From positions 1-64,000 of the forward strand of contig JBAZEH010000005.1 in NCBI GenBank assembly GCA_041653955.1: a stretch of DNA of 64,000 bases, in the 5' to 3' direction. This stretch comes from UBA1562 sp041653955. Its GTDB lineage: Bacteria; Omnitrophota; Gorgyraeia; Gygaellales; Profunditerraquicolaceae. A program made the translations under genes and the position numbers. How positions within the stretch are numbered: position 1 is the first letter of the stretch; each line of letters begins with the position of its first letter. The notes beneath the pieces were generated by a model. The model did no database searches. It saw nothing but the letters and a program-made list of their open reading frames with translations, and had not been told where the DNA came from. Positions 43,878-52,653 of the stretch are shown piece by piece.

Positions 43878-44840
43878 TCAGGATTTATACTCAGAAAGCT
43901 GCTTTATGCGCTTAAGCATATTGGGATGGGTACTTAATGCTTCCATAAGCCTGTCTGTAAAACCCAGGCGTATGGTCTTATTTTTTAATTCCGATAGTTC
44001 GGATGGGTCTATGGTGCCGCTGTTATTCAAATCCAGCTGCTTTAACTCCCTGATCTCATTAACTGCCTGAGAAGGGTCATTAACAAAAAACGCCTTTAAT
44101 CCCTCCACTTCCTTGAGCGATTCTTTGTTCATGCGGGCTGAACCATAAACAAGCTTATACAGGCTTGAGGCGAGTGCTGAAGGGTCATTCCCCAAAAGCA
44201 CGGAACCCCTGTCCGCGAAATATTCCCTTATGCGGGAGGCATACAGCACCAGAAGGTTGGTGATAAAATAGAAGATAAAAGCAGCCAATCCTACCAGCAC
44301 GGTATTGCCCCCCCTATCGTCGCGCCTCCTGCCGAAAAAAAGGAAGTGCCAGGCGATACGGTACATGACCATCGGTATAACCGATAACAGGGTAATCGTC
44401 AGGACATCGCGGTTTTTAAGATGGGATAGCTCATGGCCCAGGACTGCCCGCAGCTCTTCTTCATTCAATAAATTCAGGATACCCTGCGTAACACAAACCC
44501 TCCCATCCCTCCTGCCCCTTCCGAAAGCAAAAGCATTGGGAAGGGCTACATGAGACACGCATACCTTTGGAACAGGGATATTGGCGCGCGCGGCCAGATC
44601 CTCCACCATCTCATATAAACGCGGGTACTCCTCTCTTTTGACGTATTTAACGCGCATCGTCCATTCTACCAGCTTGGGCCCCAGCATATATTGGATAAAC
44701 ATGATCACAAAAGACAATATCAGGTAAAAAGAGAATCCTTGTATACGAAAAAATCTGGTGCCTATAAGCACCATAGCCGTATATATCAATCCAAAAAGCA
44801 CGGTGAGCAGCAACCACATCCTTATTCTTAAACTCCACAT
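43878..44840 (-). CDS. htpX: HtpX-like M48 zinc metalloprotease with EF-hand-like loop
   Basis: Membrane protease for quality control. Two N-terminal membrane segments, the catalytic motif LGHELSHLKNRDV, two further membrane segments, and the Glu ligand region ASRIREYFADRGS. Near residue 273 is DLNNSGTIDPSEL, which fits the EF-hand calcium loop pattern, followed by the usual C-terminal LSTHPNMLKRIKQL. 320 residues. GGAGGGGAAG precedes the ATG. Confidence 0.9.
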   Translation of the reverse strand: MWSLRIRMWLLLTVLFGLIYTAMVLIGTRFFRIQGFSFYLILSFVIMFIQYMLGPKLVEWTMRVKYVKREEYPRLYEMVEDLAARANIPVPKVCVSHVALPNAFAFGRGRRDGRVCVTQGILNLLNEEELRAVLGHELSHLKNRDVLTITLLSVIPMVMYRIAWHFLFFGRRRDDRGGNTVLVGLAAFIFYFITNLLVLYASRIREYFADRGSVLLGNDPSALASSLYKLVYGSARMNKESLKEVEGLKAFFVNDPSQAVNEIRELKQLDLNNSGTIDPSELSELKNKTIRLGFTDRLMEALSTHPNMLKRIKQLSEYKS

Positions 44841-44860
44841 CTTCCCCTCCCCAAAGCAAA

Positions 44861-44933
44861 GACGCTTTCCAACGCAAAGCGGAAAGTGTACCCCCTTAGG
44901 GACACTTTCCCGATTGGCGCGAGAACCGTCCCT
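44861..44933. repeat. Palindromic GGGAC repeat R6 (two units)
   Basis: First unit GACGCTTTCC, spacer AACGCAAAGC, GGAAAGTGTAC; second unit GGGACACTTTCC, spacer CGATTGGCGCG, AGAACCGTCCC. The second unit matches the right half of R2. It lies between the DUF1573 gene and htpX. Confidence 0.8.
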
Positions 44934-44938
44934 ATGAA

Positions 44939-45334
44939 TTACTTTGTCACCTCAACCTGAATGGTGAGCCTTATAATAGGATTATCCGGATTATTCGTAT
45001 GCACATATACGTACTGCTTTACCGGTCCGTAATACCCCTTACTGTTAAACTTAACCCCTATGCTGGCCTCCTCCGCGGGCATAATGATCTTAGACGTTAT
45101 ATCATAAGCGGTGCATCCGCAGGAGCTGGTAATATCTTTTATCCTTATCTCTTTGTCGGATTCATTCTTTAAAACGAACCTGTGGGATGCGATCTCGCCT
45201 TCCTTTATACGGCCGAAATCCCAGGTATATGGTTCATCTCCCTGCATCCGCTTCTCTTCATTCCGCGCCTCCTGTGCGTGGCAGCCCTGCAGAGGCAAGG
45301 ATAACAATATCAAAAATAAGAATATCTTTGTCAT
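44939..45334 (-). CDS. DUF1573 lipoprotein
   Basis: Small exported protein, about 131 residues. Signal peptide ends in LSLPLQGC (lipobox). The DUF1573 Ig-like domain has TSSCGCTAYDI and VKFNSKGYYGPVKQ. Start at ATG 45334, which shares one base with the upstream stop (TAATG), with GGAGG before it. It pairs with a thioredoxin-like membrane protein, a common association whose meaning is unknown. Confidence 0.88.
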   Translation of the reverse strand: MTKIFLFLILLSLPLQGCHAQEARNEEKRMQGDEPYTWDFGRIKEGEIASHRFVLKNESDKEIRIKDITSSCGCTAYDITSKIIMPAEEASIGVKFNSKGYYGPVKQYVYVHTNNPDNPIIRLTIQVEVTK

Positions 45335-46524
45335 TACGGCCTCCATAATAAAAATATACCCAGCGCAAAAAATAACACTGCCATCAATAATTTGATCGCG
45401 GCGAGATGCCTTTTCATAAATCTGGAGAAATCTTCGGAGGTTGCGCCCAATAAAGCGAATAAAAAGATAACGAATAACGGAACGATGAACATAATATTGT
45501 AAAGGGCCAGATACCCCAAGGCATGCAATTTAAGAGGGGTCGCCTTGAGTACAAAGGTTATCGTAGGCAGGTACACCTGGCCGGTGCAGACCGCCTCTAA
45601 TACCGACACCAGGAACCCGACGGTCAACGCGCTTAAAGCCATCTTTAAAATATGAGGGCCCCTGATTTTGCTATCCTTATCCCCGGTTTTTCTATAATGC
45701 ATCCCGATCACTGAGTGTATCCGGTTTTTTATCGCCGGGGGCAACTGCAGCAATAACCCTCCCGTATCCTTTGTCTTTTTAAACTTAAAGAGATCATAAA
45801 GGGCGAATAAGCCTAATACCACGCTTAATGACCCTATGGCCAGGTTGAATATCTTTGAGACGATCCAAACCCCCTTTAACCTGTAAAAAAAATTGAATAA
45901 ACCCACCCCGATAACCAGGTAAGTCAAAAATACAGCGAATATAAAAGTGAGCCCGATAACTACCAGCTCCTTCTTTCTATATCCCTGGAGCGATAGAAAA
46001 GATATGAAAAATACGATAACGGTGAACGCGCAGGGGTTTATCCCGTCGGTAAGCCCGGCGCTTATAACGGCAAGGGGGCCGAAAGTCTTAAAATAAGCGA
46101 TCAGGTCTATAGAAGGCGAACCCGTCTTATACTGCGGCGAGCGGCTTAATGTTCCGCTGATCAGCTCCTTCAAACCGTCTTTTATCCTCCCCCTGCCGTC
46201 CAGGAAATGTCCCCTGAAATAGAATGTCGGCAGGACGCCCTCTATCTGCGGTTTATATTTTTCCCTGAGGCTCAATAGAAGTTTATAGTTCTCCATATCA
46301 GTGATATCGCGGTACTCTATGCGTATCCTGCCGGCAAACTCTTTTTCTATCCCGGGCATTACCGTCTCCTTGGTTTCGGTGCATTTATGACAAGTAGGAG
46401 AAAAAAATACTATCAATTCATCCCCTGCCGTGTATGGCGCATCCTGCCCATAGGCAGAAAAGAAAGGCGCCGCGCACAGCAAAAGAGAAACAATAGGTAT
46501 AGAAAAAAACTGTTTTACGCGCAT
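45334..46524 (-). CDS. Thioredoxin-like domain fused to CcdA/DsbD-like membrane domain
   Basis: Signal peptide (cut near SAYGQ), a periplasmic thioredoxin-like region with CxxC in SPTCHKCTE, then about six to eight membrane segments from residue 145. Two membrane cysteines, in DGINPCAFTV and LEAVCTGQVYLPT, match the pair that carries electrons in CcdA/DsbD. It likely moves reducing power from the cytoplasm to periplasmic disulfides. Partner substrate unknown; DUF1573 is adjacent. Confidence 0.86.
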   Translation of the reverse strand: MRVKQFFSIPIVSLLLCAAPFFSAYGQDAPYTAGDELIVFFSPTCHKCTETKETVMPGIEKEFAGRIRIEYRDITDMENYKLLLSLREKYKPQIEGVLPTFYFRGHFLDGRGRIKDGLKELISGTLSRSPQYKTGSPSIDLIAYFKTFGPLAVISAGLTDGINPCAFTVIVFFISFLSLQGYRKKELVVIGLTFIFAVFLTYLVIGVGLFNFFYRLKGVWIVSKIFNLAIGSLSVVLGLFALYDLFKFKKTKDTGGLLLQLPPAIKNRIHSVIGMHYRKTGDKDSKIRGPHILKMALSALTVGFLVSVLEAVCTGQVYLPTITFVLKATPLKLHALGYLALYNIMFIVPLFVIFLFALLGATSEDFSRFMKRHLAAIKLLMAVLFFALGIFLLWRP

Positions 46525-46538
46525 AGTTTACCGGTAAG

Positions 46539-47330
46539 TTACGCTTTTTCTTTCAGGGCGTTGAATAGATCGCGGGCCTTTTCAAATGAGGCATTCTCGT
46601 GGACCACGCTGCGTATCGCCGAGATCATGGCTATCGGCCAGCGCGACTGCCATATATTCCTGCCCATATCCACTCCCCTTGCCCCCCGGGCAATCGCCTC
46701 ATGGGCCATATTTATGGCGTCAAGCTCATCTTTCAGTTTAGGCCCTCCGGCGATCACTACCGGGACAGGACAGGACTGGATTATTTTCTCAAAATCATCG
46801 CAGTAATAAGTCTTCACTATATGGGCGCCTAATTCCGCGGCAATACGGCAGCAGGTAGAAAGATATTTGGCATCCCTTTTCTCCAGCTCTTTCCCGACGG
46901 CGGTAACCGCCAGGACCGGTATCCCGTATCTCTGGCCTTCATCTACAAGCCTGGATAAATTGATCAACGTCTGATGTTCATGGTCGGTCCCAACATAGAT
47001 GGATAAAGCCACGGCGCTGGCGTTAAGCCTTATGGCGTCCTCAAACGCAAGGGCAATCCCCTCATTCGAAAGGTCTTTACCGAGGATACTATTCCCTCCG
47101 GATGCCCGTAATACCATAGGCGTGTTATATGCGGGGTCTATGCAGTTACGCAGGATGCCCCTTGTAAGCATCAACGAATCAGCGTAAGGGATCAAAGGCT
47201 CGATCGTCTTACGCGGGTCCTCCAGCCTGCTCACCACACCCAGAAAATACCCGTGGTCAAGCGCCAGCATCACGGTCCTTCCATCCTTTTTGAATATACG
47301 CTGCATTCTATTCTTTATTCCCCAATCCAT
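46539..47330 (-). CDS. LsrF-like class I aldolase/thiolase
   Basis: 263-residue TIM-barrel protein of the DhnA/LsrF group. LDHGYFLG, TRGILRNCI, LRASGGNSIL, the Schiff-base Lys in HIVKTYYCDDFE, VVIAGGPK and GVDMGRNIWQS follow LsrF closely. LsrF cleaves a phosphorylated autoinducer-2 product, but no other lsr genes are here, so a sugar-phosphate aldolase is equally possible. AAGGAGG precedes the ATG. It follows a zinc dehydrogenase gene by 14 nt. Confidence 0.85.
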   Translation of the reverse strand: MDWGIKNRMQRIFKKDGRTVMLALDHGYFLGVVSRLEDPRKTIEPLIPYADSLMLTRGILRNCIDPAYNTPMVLRASGGNSILGKDLSNEGIALAFEDAIRLNASAVALSIYVGTDHEHQTLINLSRLVDEGQRYGIPVLAVTAVGKELEKRDAKYLSTCCRIAAELGAHIVKTYYCDDFEKIIQSCPVPVVIAGGPKLKDELDAINMAHEAIARGARGVDMGRNIWQSRWPIAMISAIRSVVHENASFEKARDLFNALKEKA

Positions 47331-47344
47331 CGCGCTCCTCCTTA

Positions 47345-48373
47345 TTATTTCTGCGGATAAATGATTACTTTTATGGATCCTTGGGCCCCTACAACAAGTT
47401 TAAATCCCTCCCCTGTCCCGGATAAATTAAAACGGTGCGTAATCATATCACGGATATTTAATTTATGCCCCGCGATCAGGCCAAGCGCTTCTTTATAATC
47501 AGAAGGGCTCCCCGCGTATGAACTCGTAAGGGTTATTTCGGTGCGCCAGAATATCTTATTGAAATCAAACGGGATCTCTCTGTCTTTATCCGTAGGGGCA
47601 AAAAAGAGGATAGTCCCGCCGCGTTCAACAGACCCCAGCGCCTGCTGAATAGCAGAAGGCGCCCCCGCGGTCACTATTACCAGGTCCGCGAGCCTGCCCT
47701 GGTTCAACCCGCGTAATATATCGGCAGAATAATCTTTGGCGTTTATGGCCCTATCCGCTCCAAATCTCTCGGCTGCCTTAAGGCGGTAATCCGCTATATC
47801 GGTGGCTATGATCCTTGCCGCTCCGTTTACCCTGGCAAGATGTATATGCAATAACCCGGCGATACCGCTTCCTGCTACCAAAACATTCATTCCCTTTTTC
47901 AGGCCCGCTGTCCTCTGTCCCCTGATCACGCAGGCCAAAGGCTCGATAAAGGTAGCCTCATCAAAAGATACTGTATCAGGAAGAGAGAAAACTCCGCGAT
48001 CCACGTTTATCCTGGGGAGACGGGAATATTCACAAAATCCTCCCGGATCAAAGTTAGTGCTGCGCAATGTATCGCAAACTGTTTCATGCCCGGATAAACA
48101 ATAATTGCATTTTCCGCAAGGGACATGGTGCGCGCAGGCCACTCTGTCCCCCTTCTTATAATTATCTACACCCTCTCCGGCTTCTTCTATGACACCGGCT
48201 ATCTCATGCCCTAATACAAGGGGCGTGCGGTTTATGCGATACCACTCCATAACATCGCTGCCGCATATCCCTGACGCCTCAACCCGTATAACCAGTTCGC
48301 CCGGTCCCGCCTTGGGCTTAGGCATCTGTTCTATCCGTATATCGTTATTATTATAATAAACTGCCGCGCGCAT
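47345..48373 (-). CDS. Zinc-dependent medium-chain dehydrogenase (sorbitol/threonine type)
   Basis: 342 residues. Catalytic zinc in GICGSDVMEW and GHEIAGVIEEAGEG, structural zinc CGKCNYCLSGHETVC, and a Rossmann fold with VLVAGSGIAGLLHI. It oxidises a polyol or secondary alcohol with NAD(P); the substrate is unknown. It probably acts with the LsrF-like aldolase next to it on a sugar or polyol. Near-leaderless promoter at 48383-48410. Confidence 0.88.
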   Translation of the reverse strand: MRAAVYYNNNDIRIEQMPKPKAGPGELVIRVEASGICGSDVMEWYRINRTPLVLGHEIAGVIEEAGEGVDNYKKGDRVACAHHVPCGKCNYCLSGHETVCDTLRSTNFDPGGFCEYSRLPRINVDRGVFSLPDTVSFDEATFIEPLACVIRGQRTAGLKKGMNVLVAGSGIAGLLHIHLARVNGAARIIATDIADYRLKAAERFGADRAINAKDYSADILRGLNQGRLADLVIVTAGAPSAIQQALGSVERGGTILFFAPTDKDREIPFDFNKIFWRTEITLTSSYAGSPSDYKEALGLIAGHKLNIRDMITHRFNLSGTGEGFKLVVGAQGSIKVIIYPQK

Positions 48374-48382
48374 AGTATTGAT

Positions 48383-48410
48383 ATTTTACCACCTATTTGG
48401 CGTTTTTCAA
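48383..48410 (-). promoter_or_regulatory. Promoter of zinc dehydrogenase gene (near-leaderless)
   Basis: Minus strand TTGAAA (48405-48410), 16-bp spacer, TAAAAT (48383-48388), then 9 nt to the ATG at 48373. No Shine-Dalgarno. Confidence 0.55.
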
Positions 48411-48417
48411 CAAAAAG

Positions 48418-48453
48418 AGGGACACCCCTTCAGCCAAAGCTAAGGGTGTCCCT
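48418..48453. repeat. Palindromic GGGAC repeat R7 (single unit)
   Basis: AGGGACACCCCTT, spacer CAGCCAAAGC, TAAGGGTGTCCCT. It is the inverted form of the first half of R1 and R8. It lies in the divergent region between the dehydrogenase and GH94 genes. Confidence 0.85.
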
Positions 48454-48462
48454 TTAAAAGGC

Positions 48463-48491
48463 TTGAAAAAGCAGTACGGATATGCTAAATT
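48463..48491 (+). promoter_or_regulatory. Promoter of GH94-type gene (near-leaderless)
   Basis: TTGAAA (48463-48468), 17-bp spacer, TAAATT (48486-48491), then 10 nt to the ATG at 48502. It begins 10 bp after repeat R7. Confidence 0.5.
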
Positions 48492-48501
48492 GTTAGCCAA
48501 T

Positions 48502-51183
48502 ATGAATGAGCCACTCTGGAGATTTGTAGACGATAAAGGCACATTTATCTCTGAAAACGCCTCCCGGCTGAAAAGCCTTTATTTACCTCTCTGCAACTCC
48601 TTTCCTATAATATCTTCTATCTCGCCTGACCTGCACGGGGATATAAAAACGGATTATAATTCTTACCTCCTTGAACCGGTATCCCGCGGCGGGCTATCTA
48701 ATCTTAAAACAAGCCGTAACTTCTGGATATATATTAACCCGCGCAAGGCGTGGTCGGCAACCGGAGTATCCAAAGAGGCTAACCGTCTGGAAGACAAATT
48801 TACTTTAGAGGCAGGTTTATTGTGGCAAAAAGTAACCCGCCGGAACAAAAAGATCGGCTTAAGAGCTGAAATTACCTCTTTTGTCCCGGCCTCCGGAGAA
48901 CCGGCAGAAATAATGCTCGTGGATATCACGAATATCTCCTCAAGGGCCGTAAAGTTCATACCCACAGCAGCCATACCTTTATTCGCGAGGTCCGCGCATA
49001 ACCTGCATGACCATCGCCATGTAACTTCTCTTCTGCAACGCGTACAAAAGGAAAAATACGGGGTGATCGTTAAACCCACCCTCATATTTGATGAATCGGG
49101 GCATAAAAAAAACCATACCTGCTATTTTGTCCTGGGCACGGACGGCAAACTCTCCTCGCCCCAATATATCTACTCTACGCAGGCAGAGTTCACCGGAGAA
49201 TCAGGAGACCTGGAAGCCCCCGAAGCAATATTAAAAAATATATTACCCGCCAAAAACAGCCATATACAAGGAAAGGAATCTATGGCTGGATTGCGCTTTA
49301 AGACCTGCGCTTTAAAACCTAAAGGAACAGTATCATATATTATAGTGATGGGCATAACAGAAGATAAATCCGGGGTCGGTAAAATATTCTCAAAATTCAA
49401 TAATCCGGTTAAAATAAAAAAGGCGCTGGAAGAAAATAAAGCATATTGGCGGGAAATAAGTTCTTCTATCGCATTAAAAACAAAGGATACCGAAGCTGAT
49501 AATTGGTTCAAGTGGGTGAATATCCAGCCGGTATTAAGGAAGATATCCGGCTGCTCCTTCCTGCCTGATTTTGATTACGGCAAGGGCGGCAAAGGCTGGC
49601 GCGACCTATGGCAGGACTCCCTCTCCCTTATATTAAATAACCCCCGGGAAGTAAGGCCCTTATTGCTTAACAACTTCAGGGGCGTACGCATAGACGGCTC
49701 AAACGCCACGATTATAGGGAAAAACTCCGGGGAGTTCATCGCTGACCGAAATAATATCAGCCGCGTATGGATGGACCATGGTATATGGCCGTTTATCACC
49801 ACCCACCTTTATATTCATCAGACCGCTGATCTGGGAATACTATCAGAACAGACCCCCTATTTCAGGGACCGCCAGTTATCAAGAAGCAAGGAGTTGGACC
49901 CTGGCTGGAGCCCGGAACACGGTAATCTGCTTAAGGCCGGGAATAACGAGGTATATTACGGAACGGTGTTAGAGCATATTTTAGTGCAGAATTTAGTGCA
50001 ATTCTTCAACGTCGGAGAGCATAACCATATTAGCCTTGAAGGAGCGGATTGGAACGACGGATTAGATATGGGATACAAACACGGGGAAAGCGTGGCTTTC
50101 AGCTGTATGTACGCTCAGAATCTGGCGAGCCTCGCCCAGCTCCTGGAGCGCCTTGACACCGATAATGTGATCATTTTTAAAGAGCTGGCCGCGCTCATTG
50201 ATTCCATAACGCAGGGCGCGATAGATTATTCCGATGCCAAGGCAAAACGCGGGCTCCTGGAGAGATATTTCCGGGATATTAAATGCGGGGCATCTTTAGA
50301 AAAGATAACTATACCAAGATCCGGACTGATCAAAGACCTGAACAATAAATCCGAGTGGATGCGCGCACACATAAAAAACAGCGAATGGTTAAAAGAAGGG
50401 TTTTTTAACGGTTATTACAATAATGATAAGGAACGCCTGGAAGGGAATATCAACGGGGTAATACGCATGACACTGGCAGGCCAGGCCTTTGCGGTAATGA
50501 GCGGTATCGCCGATAAAACACAGACCGGATCGCTTTTGAAAAATGTGGATCGGTATCTTAAAGACAAGAGATCCGGAGGAATTCATTTAAATACGGATTT
50601 TAAAAAAGAACAGCTTAATATGGGGAGGGCGTTCTCTTTTATTTATGGGGACAAGGAAAACGGGGCATTCTTCAGCCATATGTCGGTGATGTTCGCTTAC
50701 GCCTTATACAAACAAGGATTCGCGCGGGAAGGTTTTGAGGTGCTGAACTCTATTTATAAGATGGCCGTGGACACTCCAAAAAGCAAGATATACCCCTGCC
50801 TTCCGGAATATTTCAATGCCGAAGGCCGCGGCATGTACAGTTACCTGACAGGTTCAGCCAGTTGGTATATACTCACCTTATTGACTCAATCATTCGGAAT
50901 AAGGGGTGAATATGGCGACCTTGTAATAGAACCTAAACTTACCTTTAAACAGTTCGGCCCCGATAAAAAGATCGCTATATCAACATCGTTCGCCGGTAAA
51001 CCCCTGGAAGTAAGGTTTATAAATCCTGGCAGGAAAGATTTTGGAGTTTATTCCATAAATAAAGTAAGCATTAACTGGAAAACTATTGCTGAAAATATCA
51101 AGAAACCCCGCTTCTTAATACACCGCAGCCAGATCGCATCTTTATCAAATAATATCAATACTATTGAAGTAATATTGGATTAA
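48502..51183 (+). CDS. GH94-type glycoside phosphorylase (cellobiose-phosphorylase family)
   Basis: About 893 residues. N-terminal beta-sandwich domain, then an (alpha/alpha)6 barrel with FGKGGKGWRDLWQDSL-like region (GKGGKGWRDLWQDS), WMDHGIWPFIT, and the catalytic-Asp motif EGADWNDGLDMG; the C-terminus has GVYSINKVS. Family enzymes split beta-linked disaccharides or glycans with phosphate; the specific sugar is unknown. The open frame reaches 48397 through repeat R7, but ATG 48502 follows a good promoter and gives a normal N-terminus (MNEPLWRFVDDKG). It stands alone on the plus strand. Confidence 0.85.
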   Translation: MNEPLWRFVDDKGTFISENASRLKSLYLPLCNSFPIISSISPDLHGDIKTDYNSYLLEPVSRGGLSNLKTSRNFWIYINPRKAWSATGVSKEANRLEDKFTLEAGLLWQKVTRRNKKIGLRAEITSFVPASGEPAEIMLVDITNISSRAVKFIPTAAIPLFARSAHNLHDHRHVTSLLQRVQKEKYGVIVKPTLIFDESGHKKNHTCYFVLGTDGKLSSPQYIYSTQAEFTGESGDLEAPEAILKNILPAKNSHIQGKESMAGLRFKTCALKPKGTVSYIIVMGITEDKSGVGKIFSKFNNPVKIKKALEENKAYWREISSSIALKTKDTEADNWFKWVNIQPVLRKISGCSFLPDFDYGKGGKGWRDLWQDSLSLILNNPREVRPLLLNNFRGVRIDGSNATIIGKNSGEFIADRNNISRVWMDHGIWPFITTHLYIHQTADLGILSEQTPYFRDRQLSRSKELDPGWSPEHGNLLKAGNNEVYYGTVLEHILVQNLVQFFNVGEHNHISLEGADWNDGLDMGYKHGESVAFSCMYAQNLASLAQLLERLDTDNVIIFKELAALIDSITQGAIDYSDAKAKRGLLERYFRDIKCGASLEKITIPRSGLIKDLNNKSEWMRAHIKNSEWLKEGFFNGYYNNDKERLEGNINGVIRMTLAGQAFAVMSGIADKTQTGSLLKNVDRYLKDKRSGGIHLNTDFKKEQLNMGRAFSFIYGDKENGAFFSHMSVMFAYALYKQGFAREGFEVLNSIYKMAVDTPKSKIYPCLPEYFNAEGRGMYSYLTGSASWYILTLLTQSFGIRGEYGDLVIEPKLTFKQFGPDKKIAISTSFAGKPLEVRFINPGRKDFGVYSINKVSINWKTIAENIKKPRFLIHRSQIASLSNNINTIEVILD

Positions 51184-51187
51184 TTCG

Positions 51188-51246
51188 AGGGACACCCTTA
51201 GCTTTGGCAAAAAGGGTGTCCCTCGATTGGCAAAAAGGGTGTCCCT
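51188..51246. repeat. Palindromic GGGAC repeat R8 (three arms)
   Basis: Arms GGGACACCCTT and AAGGGTGTCCC with spacer AGCTTTGGCAAA, then CGATTGGC and a third AAGGGTGTCCC arm. It sits 4 nt after the GH94 stop, and its last bases form the stop codon of the convergent STAS-PilZ gene. The hairpin may end both transcripts. Confidence 0.85.
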
Positions 51247-51967
51247 AATTGTCGGTGGACATGAAGGAGAGGTTTCTTTCAATGAACTCAATAAGTTTCT
51301 GTTGTATGGCTGGTGAGATATTATGAAACTCGACCCCCATCCCGGGGTACGAGTGATGCTGGACCTGTTTATCCGGCAGCCAGACGACCTTAGCCTCAAG
51401 CTCTATCTCTTCCTGTTTAGGGGGGAGTCTTAACTTTAAAAGTATATGGTCCCCCAGCTTGAACTGGCCGCATCCATATATGTACGCCCCGATAGCGCTT
51501 AGGTTTATAAGGTCCCCCTTAAAACAGGAGGCTGCCTTGCCATATCTCTCTTTAAGCTCTATTTTTATATCAATGGGGAGGCGCTTGAACCTGCGCCTTA
51601 ACTGCATCTTCTTGATATTTTCTATGATCTTGTCCTCTTTAAAGCTGTTCATCGCCAGGTCCTCGGTCCCGTAGATATCTATTACCCTGTCTAGCCCGGC
51701 AACGGAGAATACCCCTTTAAGATGCGCGGGGATATTAATGAATTTCATTCTACCGTTATTATTCGCGACCTCTTTATAAGCTATTACTATCACGGAGATA
51801 CCCATATAATCTATGAAATCAACCGCCTCAAAATTACATAGTATATCGGTATAGCCGTCGTGAATACACTGGCCTACCACCTCTACAAAATTAGCGGCAT
51901 TCACGTCAATGCGCCCGGCTATATCAAGTATAACAACATTTCCCCTCTGCCTTGCCCTTATCTCCAT
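51245..51967 (-). CDS. STAS-PilZ two-domain signalling protein
   Basis: Residues 1-105 are a STAS/anti-sigma-antagonist domain (VVILDIAGRIDVNAANF, FEAVDFIDYMGISVIVIAYK). Residues about 120-235 are PilZ-like: QLRRRFKRLPIDIKIEL has the RxxxR c-di-GMP arginines, and LINLSAIGAYIYG matches the NxSxxG motif in part. It probably responds to c-di-GMP; partner unknown. The C-terminus ends at a TAG that belongs to repeat R8. AGAGGT precedes the ATG. Confidence 0.85.
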   Translation of the reverse strand: MEIRARQRGNVVILDIAGRIDVNAANFVEVVGQCIHDGYTDILCNFEAVDFIDYMGISVIVIAYKEVANNNGRMKFINIPAHLKGVFSVAGLDRVIDIYGTEDLAMNSFKEDKIIENIKKMQLRRRFKRLPIDIKIELKERYGKAASCFKGDLINLSAIGAYIYGCGQFKLGDHILLKLRLPPKQEEIELEAKVVWLPDKQVQHHSYPGMGVEFHNISPAIQQKLIEFIERNLSFMSTDN

Positions 51968-51979
51968 GTTACCTCTTTC

Positions 51980-52648
51980 TTATAAAACACAGGTATTGTC
52001 AATTATACCGCCGATATCTTCCAGCCCCTCAAGAATAATATCCGCGCTCTTAAGATATGCCGGCGGCAGGCTGGTCGCGAGGGCTATGCAAAACATACCC
52101 GCCCTCTTTGCCGATTCTATACCCAGGGGGGCGTTCTCTATCACCACGCACTCCCGCGGTTTACATCCGATAACCTCGGCAGCCCTTAAGTAGGGCGCCG
52201 GGTGAGGTTTGCTGTCTTTAAGCTGGTCCCCTGATACGATACAATCAAATAACCGCCGTATCTTTAGCGGCAATATCTTCCTTATCTCATCCGCGGGCGT
52301 CCCGGTGACCAGGCCCAGGGGGTATCCTTTCTTCTTTAAACACAACAGGAACTCCTCGGTACCCTTAAAGATAAACCGCCTGAAATACTTCTTGAATATC
52401 TTCTGGCGGCTCGCGAATATCTTCTTTAAAAGCCTACGCGTCGGTTTTTTATTCGCGCGCCTTAAGAATACTTTCAGCGTCTTATCCCAATGCTCACCTT
52501 CTTTAGAATAGATATCAAAACAGCTCAACCTTACCCCGAAAGGCCTTAAGGCCTCATACCAGGCGATAAAATGATACGGCATGGAATCAACGATAACTCC
52601 ATCCATATCGAATATGATCGCCTTTGGCTTGAATCCCAGTTTCTTCAA
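51980..52648 (-). CDS. HAD-family hydrolase (beta-phosphoglucomutase-like)
   Basis: 222 residues. Motif I FDMDGVIVDSMPYHF, a helical cap, motif II LVTGTP, Lys in KDSKPHPAPYLRAAE and the C-terminal VIENAPLGIESAKRAG. It is a sugar-phosphate mutase or phosphatase; the exact substrate cannot be told. It may relate to the GH94 phosphorylase, whose product is a sugar-1-phosphate, but it is on the other strand. Confidence 0.88.
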   Translation of the reverse strand: MKKLGFKPKAIIFDMDGVIVDSMPYHFIAWYEALRPFGVRLSCFDIYSKEGEHWDKTLKVFLRRANKKPTRRLLKKIFASRQKIFKKYFRRFIFKGTEEFLLCLKKKGYPLGLVTGTPADEIRKILPLKIRRLFDCIVSGDQLKDSKPHPAPYLRAAEVIGCKPRECVVIENAPLGIESAKRAGMFCIALATSLPPAYLKSADIILEGLEDIGGIIDNTCVL

Positions 52649-52653
52649 TCTGT

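Noticed and set aside
48397..48501. N-terminal extension of the GH94 protein
   Set aside because: It is encoded by repeat R7 and the promoter; ATG 48502 gives a normal start.
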